From: Bacillus albus
GTDB taxonomy: Bacteria > Bacillota > Bacilli > Bacillales > Bacillaceae_G
Reading direction: 5' to 3'
Length of the DNA: 64,000 nt
Assembly: GCF_001884185.1 (NCBI RefSeq)
Contig: NZ_MAOE01000110.1
Span: forward strand, 1-64,000
Position numbers and translations under genes: made by a program. The notes beneath the pieces are model-generated. The model did no database searches, had not been told where the DNA came from, and saw nothing but the letters and a program-made list of their open reading frames with translations. This document shows positions 19,175 to 28,426 of this stretch, piece by piece. Each line of letters starts with the position of its first letter. Within the stretch, counting starts at the first letter, position 1.

Positions 19175-19633
19175 ATGAATAGAATAGTTGGTTTAAAACA
19201 ATTTGAAATAACGCGCGGGGCATTACTTACATTTATGGAGACGCTAGATGATAAAACTGTGGATACGCAGCCAGAGGGTTTTAACAATACAATTCGTTGG
19301 CATATCGGTCATGTGTTAACGGCAGCAGAAGTTTTCATGTTTGGAAAAGAATTCAAACAATTACCAACTGAATATCCAGGTATGTTTGGATATGGATCAA
19401 GACCATCTAAATGGAAAACAGAAGGACCATCATTAGAAGTGTTAACGACTCAATTAAAAGAACAAGCGAAGCGTATTAACGAAATTCCAGCAGAAGCATT
19501 TGAAAATAAACTGCCAGAGCCATTCCTAGGACTAGAAACAGTTGGTGAGCTTTACGGTATGATGCTTTATCATGAAGCAGATCATATTGGTCAGATGAAA
19601 GCAATGGAACGTATTATTAAAGCAGGAAAGTAA
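19175..19633 (+). CDS. DinB-fold protein
   Basis: A 152-residue DinB-like protein of a different subgroup from its neighbour. Metal-ligand His candidates are in RWHIGHVL near residue 44 and in MLYHEADHIGQMKA near 136-140. The ATG at 19175 is chosen because AAAGGGAA lies just before it. It may be a bacillithiol-dependent transferase; substrate unknown. It ends in a strong terminator. Confidence 0.8.
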   Translation: MNRIVGLKQFEITRGALLTFMETLDDKTVDTQPEGFNNTIRWHIGHVLTAAEVFMFGKEFKQLPTEYPGMFGYGSRPSKWKTEGPSLEVLTTQLKEQAKRINEIPAEAFENKLPEPFLGLETVGELYGMMLYHEADHIGQMKAMERIIKAGK

Positions 19634-19696
19634 ATATGTAAAAAGGTCCTACAGTTTTAAAATTATTAAGAGCTAAATTAAAAATACTAAAAATAG

Positions 19697-19746
19697 AAAG
19701 GCCCTAACATATTATACATGGCTAATATGTTAGGGCCTTTTGTTTT
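19697..19746 (+). terminator. Intrinsic terminator
   Basis: AAAGGCCCTAACATATTA pairs with TAATATGTTAGGGCCTTT, then a T-rich tail: one of the strongest hairpins in the window. Confidence 0.9.
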
Positions 19747-19875
19747 TGGTCATGAGTTTTCTTGAGTAGAAATAACTAGAGTTCCATTAACGGTCGATTA
19801 TGGTTAGATGAACTACTCGTAGCTTTGTATGTAATGCACATTTTTTGAGATGTAATAAAAGATGGAATAGTTGTA

Positions 19876-20445
19876 TCAGGAGCTTGTAAAATTCCTGGTA
19901 TTTGCTGTCCCGTATGGAAGAATCTCGTATATTTTTGCAGCAAGTGCTTGGGGAGATTCCTTTGCCCCTCTTTTAAGCCAATCGTTAACAATATTATAGA
20001 TACCGCCTGCTAAAAATAGGATCTGCATTCTACTTATTTCATGATTGCGCGTAATATCTGCTTGAAAGACCTTTTCCATTGTGTAATTCAAATAATCAAG
20101 CATCATACTAGATATATTTGAATCCAGCAATTTTCCTGATGGTTTCTGTGCAGACACAAATCCCTCTATGATATATTCAATAATTAGTTGCATACTTTCA
20201 TACGGATCCAAACTATCAACCTCATTCAAGAATTGTTGAACAATTTCATCCACAGATACTTGCACGACGTCGTAAACGTTGCGATAGTATTTGTAGAATG
20301 TGACTCTGGCAACTCCAGCCTTTTTACAAATAGCTGTTACAGTTATATCTTGCAGTTTATGTTCGTGCAACAGGGCGCTTAATGCCTCCATAATGTATGT
20401 CTGAGAGTGTATACTGTCTTCCCTTGACTTTCTCAAAGCTAACAC
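19876..20445 (-). CDS. TetR/AcrR-family regulator
   Basis: 189 residues. The N-terminal HTH (ITVTAICKKAGVARVTFYKYY, near 36-56) is typical of TetR proteins, and the C-terminal half is a ligand-binding helical domain. It starts at GTG with AAGGGA 5 nt upstream. It is transcribed divergently from the MMPL exporter; a TetR-type inverted repeat lies between them (20531-20561). It is therefore likely to repress itself and the exporter until a ligand binds. Confidence 0.88.
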   Translation of the reverse strand: MLALRKSREDSIHSQTYIMEALSALLHEHKLQDITVTAICKKAGVARVTFYKYYRNVYDVVQVSVDEIVQQFLNEVDSLDPYESMQLIIEYIIEGFVSAQKPSGKLLDSNISSMMLDYLNYTMEKVFQADITRNHEISRMQILFLAGGIYNIVNDWLKRGAKESPQALAAKIYEILPYGTANTRNFTSS

Positions 20446-20530
20446 ATCCCTTCATTCTGTTCGTTTTAAGTGAAAATCATCACATAGTGCTTGAAAGATG
20501 AAAATCCACTGTTATACTTACACATGTAAG

Positions 20531-20561
20531 TACAATTGTTAGCATAGTGATAACAATTGTA
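20531..20561. promoter_or_regulatory. Probable TetR operator
   Basis: TACAATTGTTA and its exact inverted copy are separated by 9 nt in the spacer between the TetR and MMPL genes, about 86 bp from the TetR start. The rest of the 337-bp spacer shows no gene. Confidence 0.65.
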
Positions 20562-20782
20562 TAAAAGGACATTATTGCTGTCAATGTGTACCATCTTCTT
20601 TGTTTCCTATTGGCAATTTGGCGCCATTCTGCAAGCTATAAATAGGGAGATATATTCGGATATAATTTATAATTAAAATTTTATAATCCTTATATATTAA
20701 TTATGAAAATAAATGTAAGTGTGTTTCTAGATTGCAACGTAATAACAAGAAAAATTTTTGACAAGAATAGGGTGAGTTTTAA

Positions 20783-22993
20783 TTGGCGAAATATTTGTAT
20801 AATTTAGGGTGTTGGGCAGTAAAACATAGGATAAAGATTGTATTCGGTACACTTGCAATTCTTATTGCATTAGTGCTTTTTGCAATCAACATGGGTTCCG
20901 CTTTCAGGGATGAGCTGAGCATTCCAAACACACCGGCAGATAAAGCAGGAAAAGTAATTGAAAAAGAGTTTAAAGAGATGCAGCCAGCAGGTGTCCAAGT
21001 AAAAGTAGTGTTTAAAGCACAAAAAAACGAAACTTTGGAGTCAGCGGGAGTACAACAGAAAATTGCAGAAGTTCTTGATGAGATAAAAAAAGATTCAGCG
21101 GTTGATTCTGTGGTAGCACCGATGCAACTGCAGAATCTTAGTAAAGATAAGAAAATTGGATATGCAGTTGTTACGTACAAAATGAAAGCGGAAAAGGTCA
21201 CAGGAATTTCTAAGGATAAGCTTTTAAATAGCATTGAAACAACAAGGGATGCTGGCATTCAAACGGAGTTATCAGGAGGCGATATTAAGTTTTCTGACTC
21301 AGATACTTCAGGGATGACTGAAATTGTCGGAGTACTTGTTGCCTTTGTAGTCTTGGCATTTACCTTTGTGTCTTTTCTGGTAGCTGGATTGCCAATTCTC
21401 ACTGCGATAATTGGATTAGCGATTGGGATGCTAGGAATCATGATTGGGACCAATTATGTGGAAATCCAATCAGTTTCTTTATCCTTGGCTGCTATGCTGG
21501 GACTCGCAGTAGGCATTGACTATGCGCTCTTCATTATCAATCGTTTTAGACAGCAACTTGCAAAAGGAGATTCTGTTTCGGAATCTGTTGCCATCGCAAC
21601 GGGAACAGCAGGAAGTGCTGTGATTTTTGCAGGGTTAACAGTTATTATAGGTCTTTTGGGACTGTCTGTTACAAAGATCCCATTCTTGATAGCGATGGGC
21701 GTATCCGCAGCCTTTACTGTGCTTATAGCTGTGTTGCTTTCTGTCATCATATTACCAGCAATCTTAGGTCTTGTCGGCCATAAGATTGCACCATCTAAAC
21801 AAAATCGATTCTTGCAAAAGATGACTGGGGCAGGTAAGAAACATGCTGGTTCAAATAAATGGGGAGAGTTTGTCATAAGACGTCCTCTGATTGTTACAGT
21901 TTTTGCAATCGGACTACTTGTAGTGATTACGATTCCATTTTTCCATATGAACCTTGGCCTTCCTTCTGATGGAACAACAAAGTCTACAGAAACAACAGAA
22001 AGAAGAGCATATGATTTATTGACGGAAGCATATGGAGAAGGGGTTCATGCCTCTTTAGTGGTAGTGGCAAAATCGGAGGAAGCAACAGCTGAAATGCAAA
22101 ATGCTATGAACACTATTGCAAAAGAATTGGGTAACCTATCTGACGTGAAAAGTGTGACACCAGCCATTCCTGGGCCTTCTGGAAAGATTTATATGATTTC
22201 CGTCGTACCAAAAACAGGGCCTGACGATACAAAGACAAAGGATTTGGTAAAAGCGATCCGGGACAGATCGAACCAGACCGAGAAAGAAAATGGAATTGAA
22301 CTAATGGTAACGGGGACAGCAGCGATGAATATTGATATTGTGCAAAAGCTAAGTGATGCCTTGCCAGTTTTTGCTGCCCTTATTGTGGGACTTGCATATG
22401 TACTCTTAGTTCTAGTGTTTAGATCTCTGCTTATTCCATTAAAAGCAGTATTAGGGTTTTTACTTTCTCTTGGTGCTACGTTAGGAGCTGTGGTATTTTT
22501 CGTGCAGGATGGGCATTTCCAAAATATATTTGGTTTCCCGGCAGCCGGTCCAATCTTAGCCTTCTTGCCTGTCATTCTGATTGGCATTCTGTTCGGACTC
22601 GCCATGGACTATGAGGTGTTCCTAGTGAGCAAGATGCGGGAAGTATATACGCATACAGGCGACCCGAGGAGAGCTATTTTAGAGGGAATGCGTGAAAGCG
22701 GGAGAGTTGTAGTCGCAGCAGGATTAATTATGATGTCTGTATTTATTGGATTCATGTTGGCACCTGATACCATCATTAAATCCATAGGCATGGCACTTAC
22801 ATTCGGTGTTTTCTTTGATGCATTTATTGTGAGAATGACAATCGTGCCCGCGGTCATGACTCTAATGGGTAAGTCAGCATGGTACTTGCCAAAATGGCTG
22901 GATAAAATGTTGCCTAACATTGATGTTGAAGGAGAAAGCATTATACATCACAAGGAGGATAAAAGTGAAAAGATATATAAACAGAACAATTAA
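20783..22993 (+). CDS. MMPL/RND-type membrane transporter (YdfJ-like)
   Basis: 736 residues with the duplicated MMPL layout: one N-terminal membrane helix (about 15-35), a large external loop, five helices (about 170-330), another helix (about 365), a second external loop and five more helices (about 520-710). Charged motifs such as GLAVGIDYALFIINRFR and FGLAMDYEVFLVSKMRE are the conserved proton-relay regions. It probably exports drugs or lipids. It starts at TTG with AGGGTGAG upstream. The divergent TetR gene and its operator indicate inducible control. Confidence 0.9.
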   Translation: MAKYLYNLGCWAVKHRIKIVFGTLAILIALVLFAINMGSAFRDELSIPNTPADKAGKVIEKEFKEMQPAGVQVKVVFKAQKNETLESAGVQQKIAEVLDEIKKDSAVDSVVAPMQLQNLSKDKKIGYAVVTYKMKAEKVTGISKDKLLNSIETTRDAGIQTELSGGDIKFSDSDTSGMTEIVGVLVAFVVLAFTFVSFLVAGLPILTAIIGLAIGMLGIMIGTNYVEIQSVSLSLAAMLGLAVGIDYALFIINRFRQQLAKGDSVSESVAIATGTAGSAVIFAGLTVIIGLLGLSVTKIPFLIAMGVSAAFTVLIAVLLSVIILPAILGLVGHKIAPSKQNRFLQKMTGAGKKHAGSNKWGEFVIRRPLIVTVFAIGLLVVITIPFFHMNLGLPSDGTTKSTETTERRAYDLLTEAYGEGVHASLVVVAKSEEATAEMQNAMNTIAKELGNLSDVKSVTPAIPGPSGKIYMISVVPKTGPDDTKTKDLVKAIRDRSNQTEKENGIELMVTGTAAMNIDIVQKLSDALPVFAALIVGLAYVLLVLVFRSLLIPLKAVLGFLLSLGATLGAVVFFVQDGHFQNIFGFPAAGPILAFLPVILIGILFGLAMDYEVFLVSKMREVYTHTGDPRRAILEGMRESGRVVVAAGLIMMSVFIGFMLAPDTIIKSIGMALTFGVFFDAFIVRMTIVPAVMTLMGKSAWYLPKWLDKMLPNIDVEGESIIHHKEDKSEKIYKQNN

Positions 22994-23018
22994 AGTTAAT
23001 TCATAGTTGTATTCAGTT

Positions 23019-23056
23019 AAAAAACCGCTTCTCTATAAAAGAGAAGCGGTTTTTTT
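23019..23056. terminator. Intrinsic terminator
   Basis: AACCGCTTCTC/GAGAAGCGGTT with T7, after the MMPL gene. Confidence 0.9.
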
Positions 23057-23248
23057 AGAAAAAGTATGTAGCATCATGTCATTCTGTATTTTCGAGCTTG
23101 AACAAGGAACATATATCTTTTTTTATTACCATCAACACTTTCTGTACTTTTATAATATCCTTCTTCTTAAAGCATAAGATTATATATTAAAATAGAATTT
23201 TTTATAGAGTTTATAATTTTAGAATGTATAAAAAAGAGGACATTATCA

Positions 23249-24016
23249 TCAATATCTTTTCGACTCCTTCAAATATTTGAGTTGTGTAACAATCATAATG
23301 CTAATAACAACGAGTAAAAACCATGAGCTAATTTTGCTTAAGTGAACGAGATTCCACGCTTCCCGTTGATTTGGATATTGCCATGCTCCGAAAAATGTTG
23401 CGATGTTTTCTGCAATCCAAATAAAGAATCCGATAAGAAAAAAGGAGAGAACGAGCGGCATTTTATATGTAACGCCTCGTAATGAAAATTCTACAAATGT
23501 CCGAAAGAAAACGATGAATAAAAGGACAGTTAATACCCATCTAAAGTCATATAGAAAATGATGTGTGAAAAAATTAAAGTAAATCATAGCGCCTAGCGGT
23601 ATGGCAAAAATAGCCCTCGGCCAATGGTGCATTTGCAAATGCAAACTTCTCCACGCTTGGCATATGTAACTGGCAACACTGGCATACATAAAGCCACTGT
23701 AAAGCGGAACTCCAAAAACTTTTGAATATGCCTCTTCAGGATAACTCCATGAACCGAAATGTACTTTATATATTTCTAGTAGAAGGCCGATGAAGTGGAA
23801 GACAGTAATTACTTTTAGTTCGTCTTTTGTTTCAAGTCCAGTTTTGTACATAATCCACTGCATAAGAAGACATACGATGAGTATAAAATCATAGCGGTAT
23901 AACCCTGGAATCGAAATGATTTTTGAAAGGGCTAGTGTTAAGAAAATAACGACTGGGAATAAACAAGATAATGCTTGCTCGTAAGTGAAATGTAATAGTT
24001 GTTTTATATAGAACAT
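23249..24016 (-). CDS. DUF817-type integral membrane protein
   Basis: 255 residues with about eight membrane segments. The motif HFGSWSYPEEAYSKVFGVPLYSGFMYASV and the later FGAWQYPNQREAWNLVH are characteristic of DUF817 proteins; no biochemical role is established. The ATG at 24016 is used because AAAGGAG lies 6-7 nt upstream; a longer reading adds 11 residues without an RBS. It stands alone. Confidence 0.78.
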   Translation of the reverse strand: MFYIKQLLHFTYEQALSCLFPVVIFLTLALSKIISIPGLYRYDFILIVCLLMQWIMYKTGLETKDELKVITVFHFIGLLLEIYKVHFGSWSYPEEAYSKVFGVPLYSGFMYASVASYICQAWRSLHLQMHHWPRAIFAIPLGAMIYFNFFTHHFLYDFRWVLTVLLFIVFFRTFVEFSLRGVTYKMPLVLSFFLIGFFIWIAENIATFFGAWQYPNQREAWNLVHLSKISSWFLLVVISIMIVTQLKYLKESKRY

Positions 24017-24169
24017 TGTGTCTCCTTTATTTCTTGTTAGAAAACTCAAAATAATGACTAAGTATACTACAATTTAAAAAATAAACCAGTAGTCTATTTT
24101 GCATGTATTTGTAAGTTTTAGAGGGGAATTGTAATAAGTATTTTAATATATAACAAAGTAAAAAATAGT

Positions 24170-24226
24170 TTGCTATTTAAAAAAAGTGGGGATATAATAT
24201 CTAAATGAAAATGATAATTATTATCA
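24170..24226 (+). promoter_or_regulatory. Promoter and Fur box of the siderophore operon
   Basis: -35 TTGCTA (24170-24175) and -10 TATAAT (24193-24198) are separated by 17 bp. Just downstream, TGATAATTATTATCA (24212-24226) is a perfect 7-1-7 Fur box. Iron-bound Fur would block transcription, so the operon is induced by iron starvation. Confidence 0.9.
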
Positions 24227-24288
24227 ATATTAATTATAAATAAAAAATAATTATAAAAAACAACTGAATATAAAGGATGAAATGAAAC

Positions 24289-25323
24289 ATGTTACATAAG
24301 TCTACTATACGTGCTGGCAATAACCGCTGGATACATATTAAGTTCATATGTTTTATGAGCTTAACAATTATATGTTTAATTGGATCTATATTTTTGGCCG
24401 TCGCATTTGGTGCAAAGGATATTCATTTGCAAACGGTGTGGACAGCGGTTTTTGATTACAATCCGAAATTAACGCAGCATCAAATCATTTACGAATTAAG
24501 GCTCCCAAGGGTAATTGGCGCAGCAGTTGTAGGAGCGGCTTTTGCGGTCGCTGGGGCTGTTATGCAAGGAGTAACACGAAATCCTTTAGCTGATGCAGGT
24601 GTGCTTGGCATAAATGCAGGTGCGATGTTTGTAGTAGCACTTAGTTTTGCCTTTTTTCCACATATGCCATATTCCTATTTAATGATTGTCTCTTTTATTG
24701 GAGCGGTTTTAAGTACAGTGCTCATTTTTATTATCGGATCGGCCACATCAGGCGGATTAACACCGATGAGATTAACGATTGCAGGGGCAGTTATGGCCGC
24801 GTTATTGCATTCGTTGAGTTCAGGTATCGCGATTTATTATGACTTAAGTCAAGATTTAGCGTTTTGGTACGCTGGTGGTGTTGCAGGGGTTAAGTGGGAA
24901 CATTTGAAGTTTTTAGTTCCTATCATTCTTATAACGATTCTTTTTGCGATAGGGATAGGGCGATCTATTTCACTCATATCAATGGGGGATGACGTCGCTA
25001 CGAATTTAGGAGTAAAAACGAACCGAACGAGAATACTAGGGATGATTATAGTAGTCATTCTTGCAGGTGTATCTGTTTCAGCTGTTGGTTCTATCGGATT
25101 TGTAGGACTCGTTATTCCGCATATTGCTAGAAAATTAGTTGGTGTTAATTATCGACTCATTATTCCTATGTCAGCATTATTAGGAGCTATGTTATTAGTT
25201 TTAGCTGACTTAGGGGCAAGAACAGTAAACCCTCCTAAAGAACTCGCGATAGGAATTATGGTAGCTCTTGTTGGAGTTCCGTTCTTCCTCTATATAGCAC
25301 GTAAAGTTGGGAGGGAGCTATAA
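24289..25323 (+). CDS. Siderophore ABC transporter permease (FecCD family), first
   Basis: 344 residues with about nine to ten membrane helices. Motifs include RLPRVIGAAVVGAAFAVAGA, NPLADAGVLGINAG and the ATPase-contact loop GSIGFVGLVIPHIARKLVG. It forms the channel with the next gene product for import of an Fe(III)-siderophore. Gene order and family fit the YfiZ/YfhA/YfiY hydroxamate system of B. subtilis, but the ligand is inferred only from that. It is controlled by the Fur box upstream. Confidence 0.9.
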   Translation: MLHKSTIRAGNNRWIHIKFICFMSLTIICLIGSIFLAVAFGAKDIHLQTVWTAVFDYNPKLTQHQIIYELRLPRVIGAAVVGAAFAVAGAVMQGVTRNPLADAGVLGINAGAMFVVALSFAFFPHMPYSYLMIVSFIGAVLSTVLIFIIGSATSGGLTPMRLTIAGAVMAALLHSLSSGIAIYYDLSQDLAFWYAGGVAGVKWEHLKFLVPIILITILFAIGIGRSISLISMGDDVATNLGVKTNRTRILGMIIVVILAGVSVSAVGSIGFVGLVIPHIARKLVGVNYRLIIPMSALLGAMLLVLADLGARTVNPPKELAIGIMVALVGVPFFLYIARKVGREL

Positions 25324-26340
25324 GTGAAGGATCTTATTACCACAGATAAAAAAAGAGCCATTACTGTAACTACAATATTCGGTTGTATTGGTATTGCTGT
25401 CATTTTACTTAGCTTAAATACAGGGACACTGAGGATAGCGCCACTTAAAGTAATTCAAACACTTTTCGGTTATGGTGATTTTGAGAGCGCAACAGTGCTA
25501 TACGATTATCGTATGCCAAGAATTATAATCACCATGTTAGCTGGTATTGGCCTTGGGATTTCTGGTGCGATTTTACAAGGATTATCACGTAATGCACTTT
25601 CAGACCCTGGTATTTTAGGATTACATGCAGGTGCATCCTTCGGGCTAATTATATTTGTTACTTTCTTTCATTCTATTAATGAGAATGCATCGATTTTAAT
25701 ACCGTTATTTACATTTGGCGGAGGAGTGCTAGCTGCATTTTTAATTATTATACTTGCGAGTGATCGGTCAAAAGGTTTACTGCCTATTAGACTTATTCTC
25801 GTTGGTATTGCTGTTTCAGCTGGATTTAGTGCGATTTCGTTATTTTTCTCGCTCAAGTTAAATGATGAGACATATACATTCGCTTCCAGATGGTTAGTTG
25901 GTAACGTGTGGGGAAGGGATTGGATTCATGTCCTTGCATTATTACCTTGGATTTTCATACTAACTCCGTATGCATGGCTAAAATCTAAAACGTTAAATGC
26001 ATTGTCACTCGGTGATAGTGTGGCAGCAGGACTTGGTGTTTCTGTTCAAAAAGAACGGTTACTCCTTTTAGCTACAGCGGTTGGATTATCTTGCGCGAGT
26101 GTATCGATGGCAGGAGGGATTGGTTTTATCGGTTTAGTTGCTCCGCATATTGCAAGAAAGTTAGTAGGTACTACGTATCAACATTTCCTTCCGCTAGCTG
26201 GCATTATCGGAATGATTATTTTAGTACTAGCAGATACGATAGGTCGTTCTATATTTGAGCCAAATTCTATTCCAGCTGGTGTAGTGGTGGCGGCTTTAGG
26301 AGCACCGTATTTTCTTTATTTACTTACAAAAACAAAATAA
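25324..26340 (+). CDS. Siderophore ABC transporter permease (FecCD family), second
   Basis: 338 residues, starting at a GTG directly after the previous stop codon, so translation is coupled. It has the same helix layout as its partner, with RMPRIIITMLAGIGLGISGA, NALSDPGILGLHAG and GFIGLVAPHIARKLVG. The two permeases should form a heterodimer. No ATPase gene is present in the operon; in B. subtilis such systems share the ATPase YusV. Confidence 0.9.
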   Translation: MKDLITTDKKRAITVTTIFGCIGIAVILLSLNTGTLRIAPLKVIQTLFGYGDFESATVLYDYRMPRIIITMLAGIGLGISGAILQGLSRNALSDPGILGLHAGASFGLIIFVTFFHSINENASILIPLFTFGGGVLAAFLIIILASDRSKGLLPIRLILVGIAVSAGFSAISLFFSLKLNDETYTFASRWLVGNVWGRDWIHVLALLPWIFILTPYAWLKSKTLNALSLGDSVAAGLGVSVQKERLLLLATAVGLSCASVSMAGGIGFIGLVAPHIARKLVGTTYQHFLPLAGIIGMIILVLADTIGRSIFEPNSIPAGVVVAALGAPYFLYLLTKTK

Positions 26341-26361
26341 ATACTTCAAAGAGGAGAACAT

Positions 26362-27261
26362 ATGAAAAAGAAACTTACTATTTTATTTAGCATCATGTGT
26401 ATTTTAGTACTAGCAGCATGTGGTCAAACGAAAGCTAATGAAGAGGCAACGAAAAAAAGTAATGAGCCAAAAATCGCCTCTATGTCTATTCACTTAACGA
26501 ATAATTTACTTGCATTAGGAATTACACCAGTAGGTTCTGTAATTGGTGGAGATTTAAAAGATTTCTTACCACATGCAAAAGAACAACTGAAAGATACGAA
26601 GAAACTGGGCGTTGTAACAGATCCGAATATGGAAGCGTTACTTCAGTTAAAGCCATCTGAAATTTATGTGGATGAAAAATACGCTGGCAAAGATTTAGCG
26701 AAATACGAAAAAATTGCAAAAACACATTCTTTCAATTTAGATGAGGGTACGTGGAGAGACCATTTAAAACAAGTTGGTAAACTTGTAAACCGTGAGAAAG
26801 AAGCGGATACATATATTCAAGATTACGAAGAGCAAGCAAAACGAGTAAAAAGTTTAATAGATAAAGAGTTAGGTAATAACGAAAAAGTAATGGCAATTCG
26901 CGTTACTGCAAAAGAATTACGTGTATTTAGTACGAAAAGACCGATGGGACCAATTTTATTCGAAGACTTAGGATTACAACCTGCAAATGGTGTAGAGAAA
27001 ATTGATGGAAACCGTCCTTTCGAAGTGATTTCACAAGAAGTATTACCTGACTTTGATGCAGATGCTATTTTCGTTGTTGTAAATAGAGACGATAAGGCAA
27101 AAGCTGCATTTAAACAACTTCAAGAAACACCAATTTGGAAAGACTTAAAAGCTGTTAAAGAAAAGCACATATACATTATTAATGACCAACCATGGCTAGA
27201 CTATTCTGCTTTAGGTAACAAAATGGCAATGGATGAAGCGGAGAAAATGTTTACGAAATAA
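26362..27261 (+). CDS. Siderophore-binding lipoprotein
   Basis: A 299-residue class III substrate-binding protein (periplasmic-binding fold type 2, FeuA/FhuD/YfiY-like). The lipoprotein signal ends VLAAC (Cys20). The two lobes are joined by a long helix (about residues 135-175) including EEQAKRVKSLIDKEL. It captures the Fe-siderophore outside the membrane and delivers it to the two permeases encoded just upstream. RBS AAAGAGGAG. A terminator follows. Confidence 0.9.
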   Translation: MKKKLTILFSIMCILVLAACGQTKANEEATKKSNEPKIASMSIHLTNNLLALGITPVGSVIGGDLKDFLPHAKEQLKDTKKLGVVTDPNMEALLQLKPSEIYVDEKYAGKDLAKYEKIAKTHSFNLDEGTWRDHLKQVGKLVNREKEADTYIQDYEEQAKRVKSLIDKELGNNEKVMAIRVTAKELRVFSTKRPMGPILFEDLGLQPANGVEKIDGNRPFEVISQEVLPDFDADAIFVVVNRDDKAKAAFKQLQETPIWKDLKAVKEKHIYIINDQPWLDYSALGNKMAMDEAEKMFTK

Positions 27262-27281
27262 TATCGATTCGATGTTAGGAA

Positions 27282-27311
27282 GATCCTCTGAATTTTGAGG
27301 GTCTTTTTTAT
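27282..27311 (+). terminator. Intrinsic terminator of the iron operon
   Basis: GATCCTC/GAGGGTC hairpin (one G:T pair) followed by T6. Confidence 0.75.
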
Positions 27312-27370
27312 TGTTAGAATAAATAAAAAATTATACAATAAATTTAATTTAATGCAGAGGAGATGTGCCG

Positions 27371-27433
27371 ATGTCAGCACTTATTGTAAGTATCCCGTTT
27401 ATAAAGCAGTTTATGGAAATAGGGGATAAATAG
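27371..27433 (+). CDS. Possible 20-residue peptide or gene remnant
   Basis: ATG preceded by GAGGAG at usable spacing, encoding a short hydrophobic-then-polar peptide (begins MSALIVSIPF). It may be a leader peptide or the truncated start of a lost gene. The evidence is only the RBS and the frame. Confidence 0.25.
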   Translation: MSALIVSIPFIKQFMEIGDK

Positions 27434-27476
27434 GCTAGAATAATTATCCCCATTATTTAATAAAGGGGAGTTTGAA

Positions 27477-28028
27477 ATGACAATGAATCTTTTTCAAAAT
27501 AAAACGATTAAATTATCAGTTATGAGAGAAGCAGATGCTGAAGTAATGGCTATGTGGCAGGAAGATAGTGAGTATTTAAGAAATGTTGATACAGATGTAG
27601 CATTCCCGCAATCTTTACAGGAAATAGCGAGTGATGGGCTATTAAAGGGACGAAGATCGAATAGTGTTTCTTTCATGTTAAGGACAGTTCAAGATGATCG
27701 CTTAATTGGTTTTGTTGCAATTCATGGCATAGAGTGGAATAACAGAACAGGTTTATTAGCTATTGGTATAGGAGATGCGAATGATAGGGGGAAGGGATAT
27801 GGAAGAGAAGCGATCTATCTTATCTTAAAATATGCTTTTTATGAATTGAATTTACACCGCGTCGGTCTTGATGTTATTTCTTATAATAAAGCTGCTATTG
27901 AGTTATATAAAAAGATGGGTTTTCAGATGGAAGGCTGTATGAGAGAAGCGGTTCAAAGAGATGGGAAGTGTTTTGATCGTATCATTATGGGGATATTGCG
28001 GGATGAATGGATAGAGCTGCAAGGTTAG
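27477..28028 (+). CDS. GNAT acetyltransferase (RimJ/RimL-like)
   Basis: A 183-residue acetyltransferase of the RimJ/RimL/SpeG branch. The acetyl-CoA loop is DRGKGYGREA, followed by NLHRVGLDVISYNKAAIELYKKMGF, the signature C-terminal block of this branch. The substrate may be a protein N-terminus, an amino acid or an antibiotic and is not determined. RBS AAAGGGGAG. It is a single gene. Confidence 0.87.
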   Translation: MTMNLFQNKTIKLSVMREADAEVMAMWQEDSEYLRNVDTDVAFPQSLQEIASDGLLKGRRSNSVSFMLRTVQDDRLIGFVAIHGIEWNNRTGLLAIGIGDANDRGKGYGREAIYLILKYAFYELNLHRVGLDVISYNKAAIELYKKMGFQMEGCMREAVQRDGKCFDRIIMGILRDEWIELQG

Positions 28029-28127
28029 AAAGTACATTCAAAATTATATATGTAGTATGCAGGAGATATAATGATAATTGGCGAATTTTTACAATGTAAT
28101 GATTGAACTTATAAGGAGTCATGAAAA

Positions 28128-28355
28128 ATGAATTTAGAAAAAGCAAAACCAGTAAATGAAGAGGTCGCTGAATTAAAGGAACTAATTAAAGAATTGCACG
28201 GAAGTGTACATCAACTGCAAAGTGAAGTGCAGCAACTAAGGCACGAAAGACCGGTTGTTGAGGTAAGAAAAGGTGTTCAATTATCGCCAGCAATCGTCGG
28301 ACAAATTGGCGGTATGATATTAGGTGGATTAGCAATTATCGGTATATTTTGGTGA
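28128..28355 (+). CDS. Small coiled-coil membrane-anchored protein
   Basis: 75 residues: residues 8-42 are a charged heptad-like helix (VAELKELIKELHGSV...), and 54-74 form one C-terminal membrane helix with Gly motifs (IGGMILGGLAIIGIF). Tail-anchored small proteins of this shape are common in Bacillus, and no function is known. RBS AAGGAG. It ends in a strong terminator shared with the convergent transporter. Confidence 0.7.
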   Translation: MNLEKAKPVNEEVAELKELIKELHGSVHQLQSEVQQLRHERPVVEVRKGVQLSPAIVGQIGGMILGGLAIIGIFW

Positions 28356-28356
28356 T

Positions 28357-28392
28357 AAAAAAAGGTTTGCAGCATAGTGCTGCAAACCTTTT
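28357..28392. terminator. Bidirectional intrinsic terminator
   Basis: AAAAGGTTTGCAGCA and its exact complement with a 3-nt loop, flanked by A7 and T4. Confidence 0.9.
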
Positions 28393-28426
28393 GTATTTGA
28401 CGATATAATTTTACGCACTACAACTT

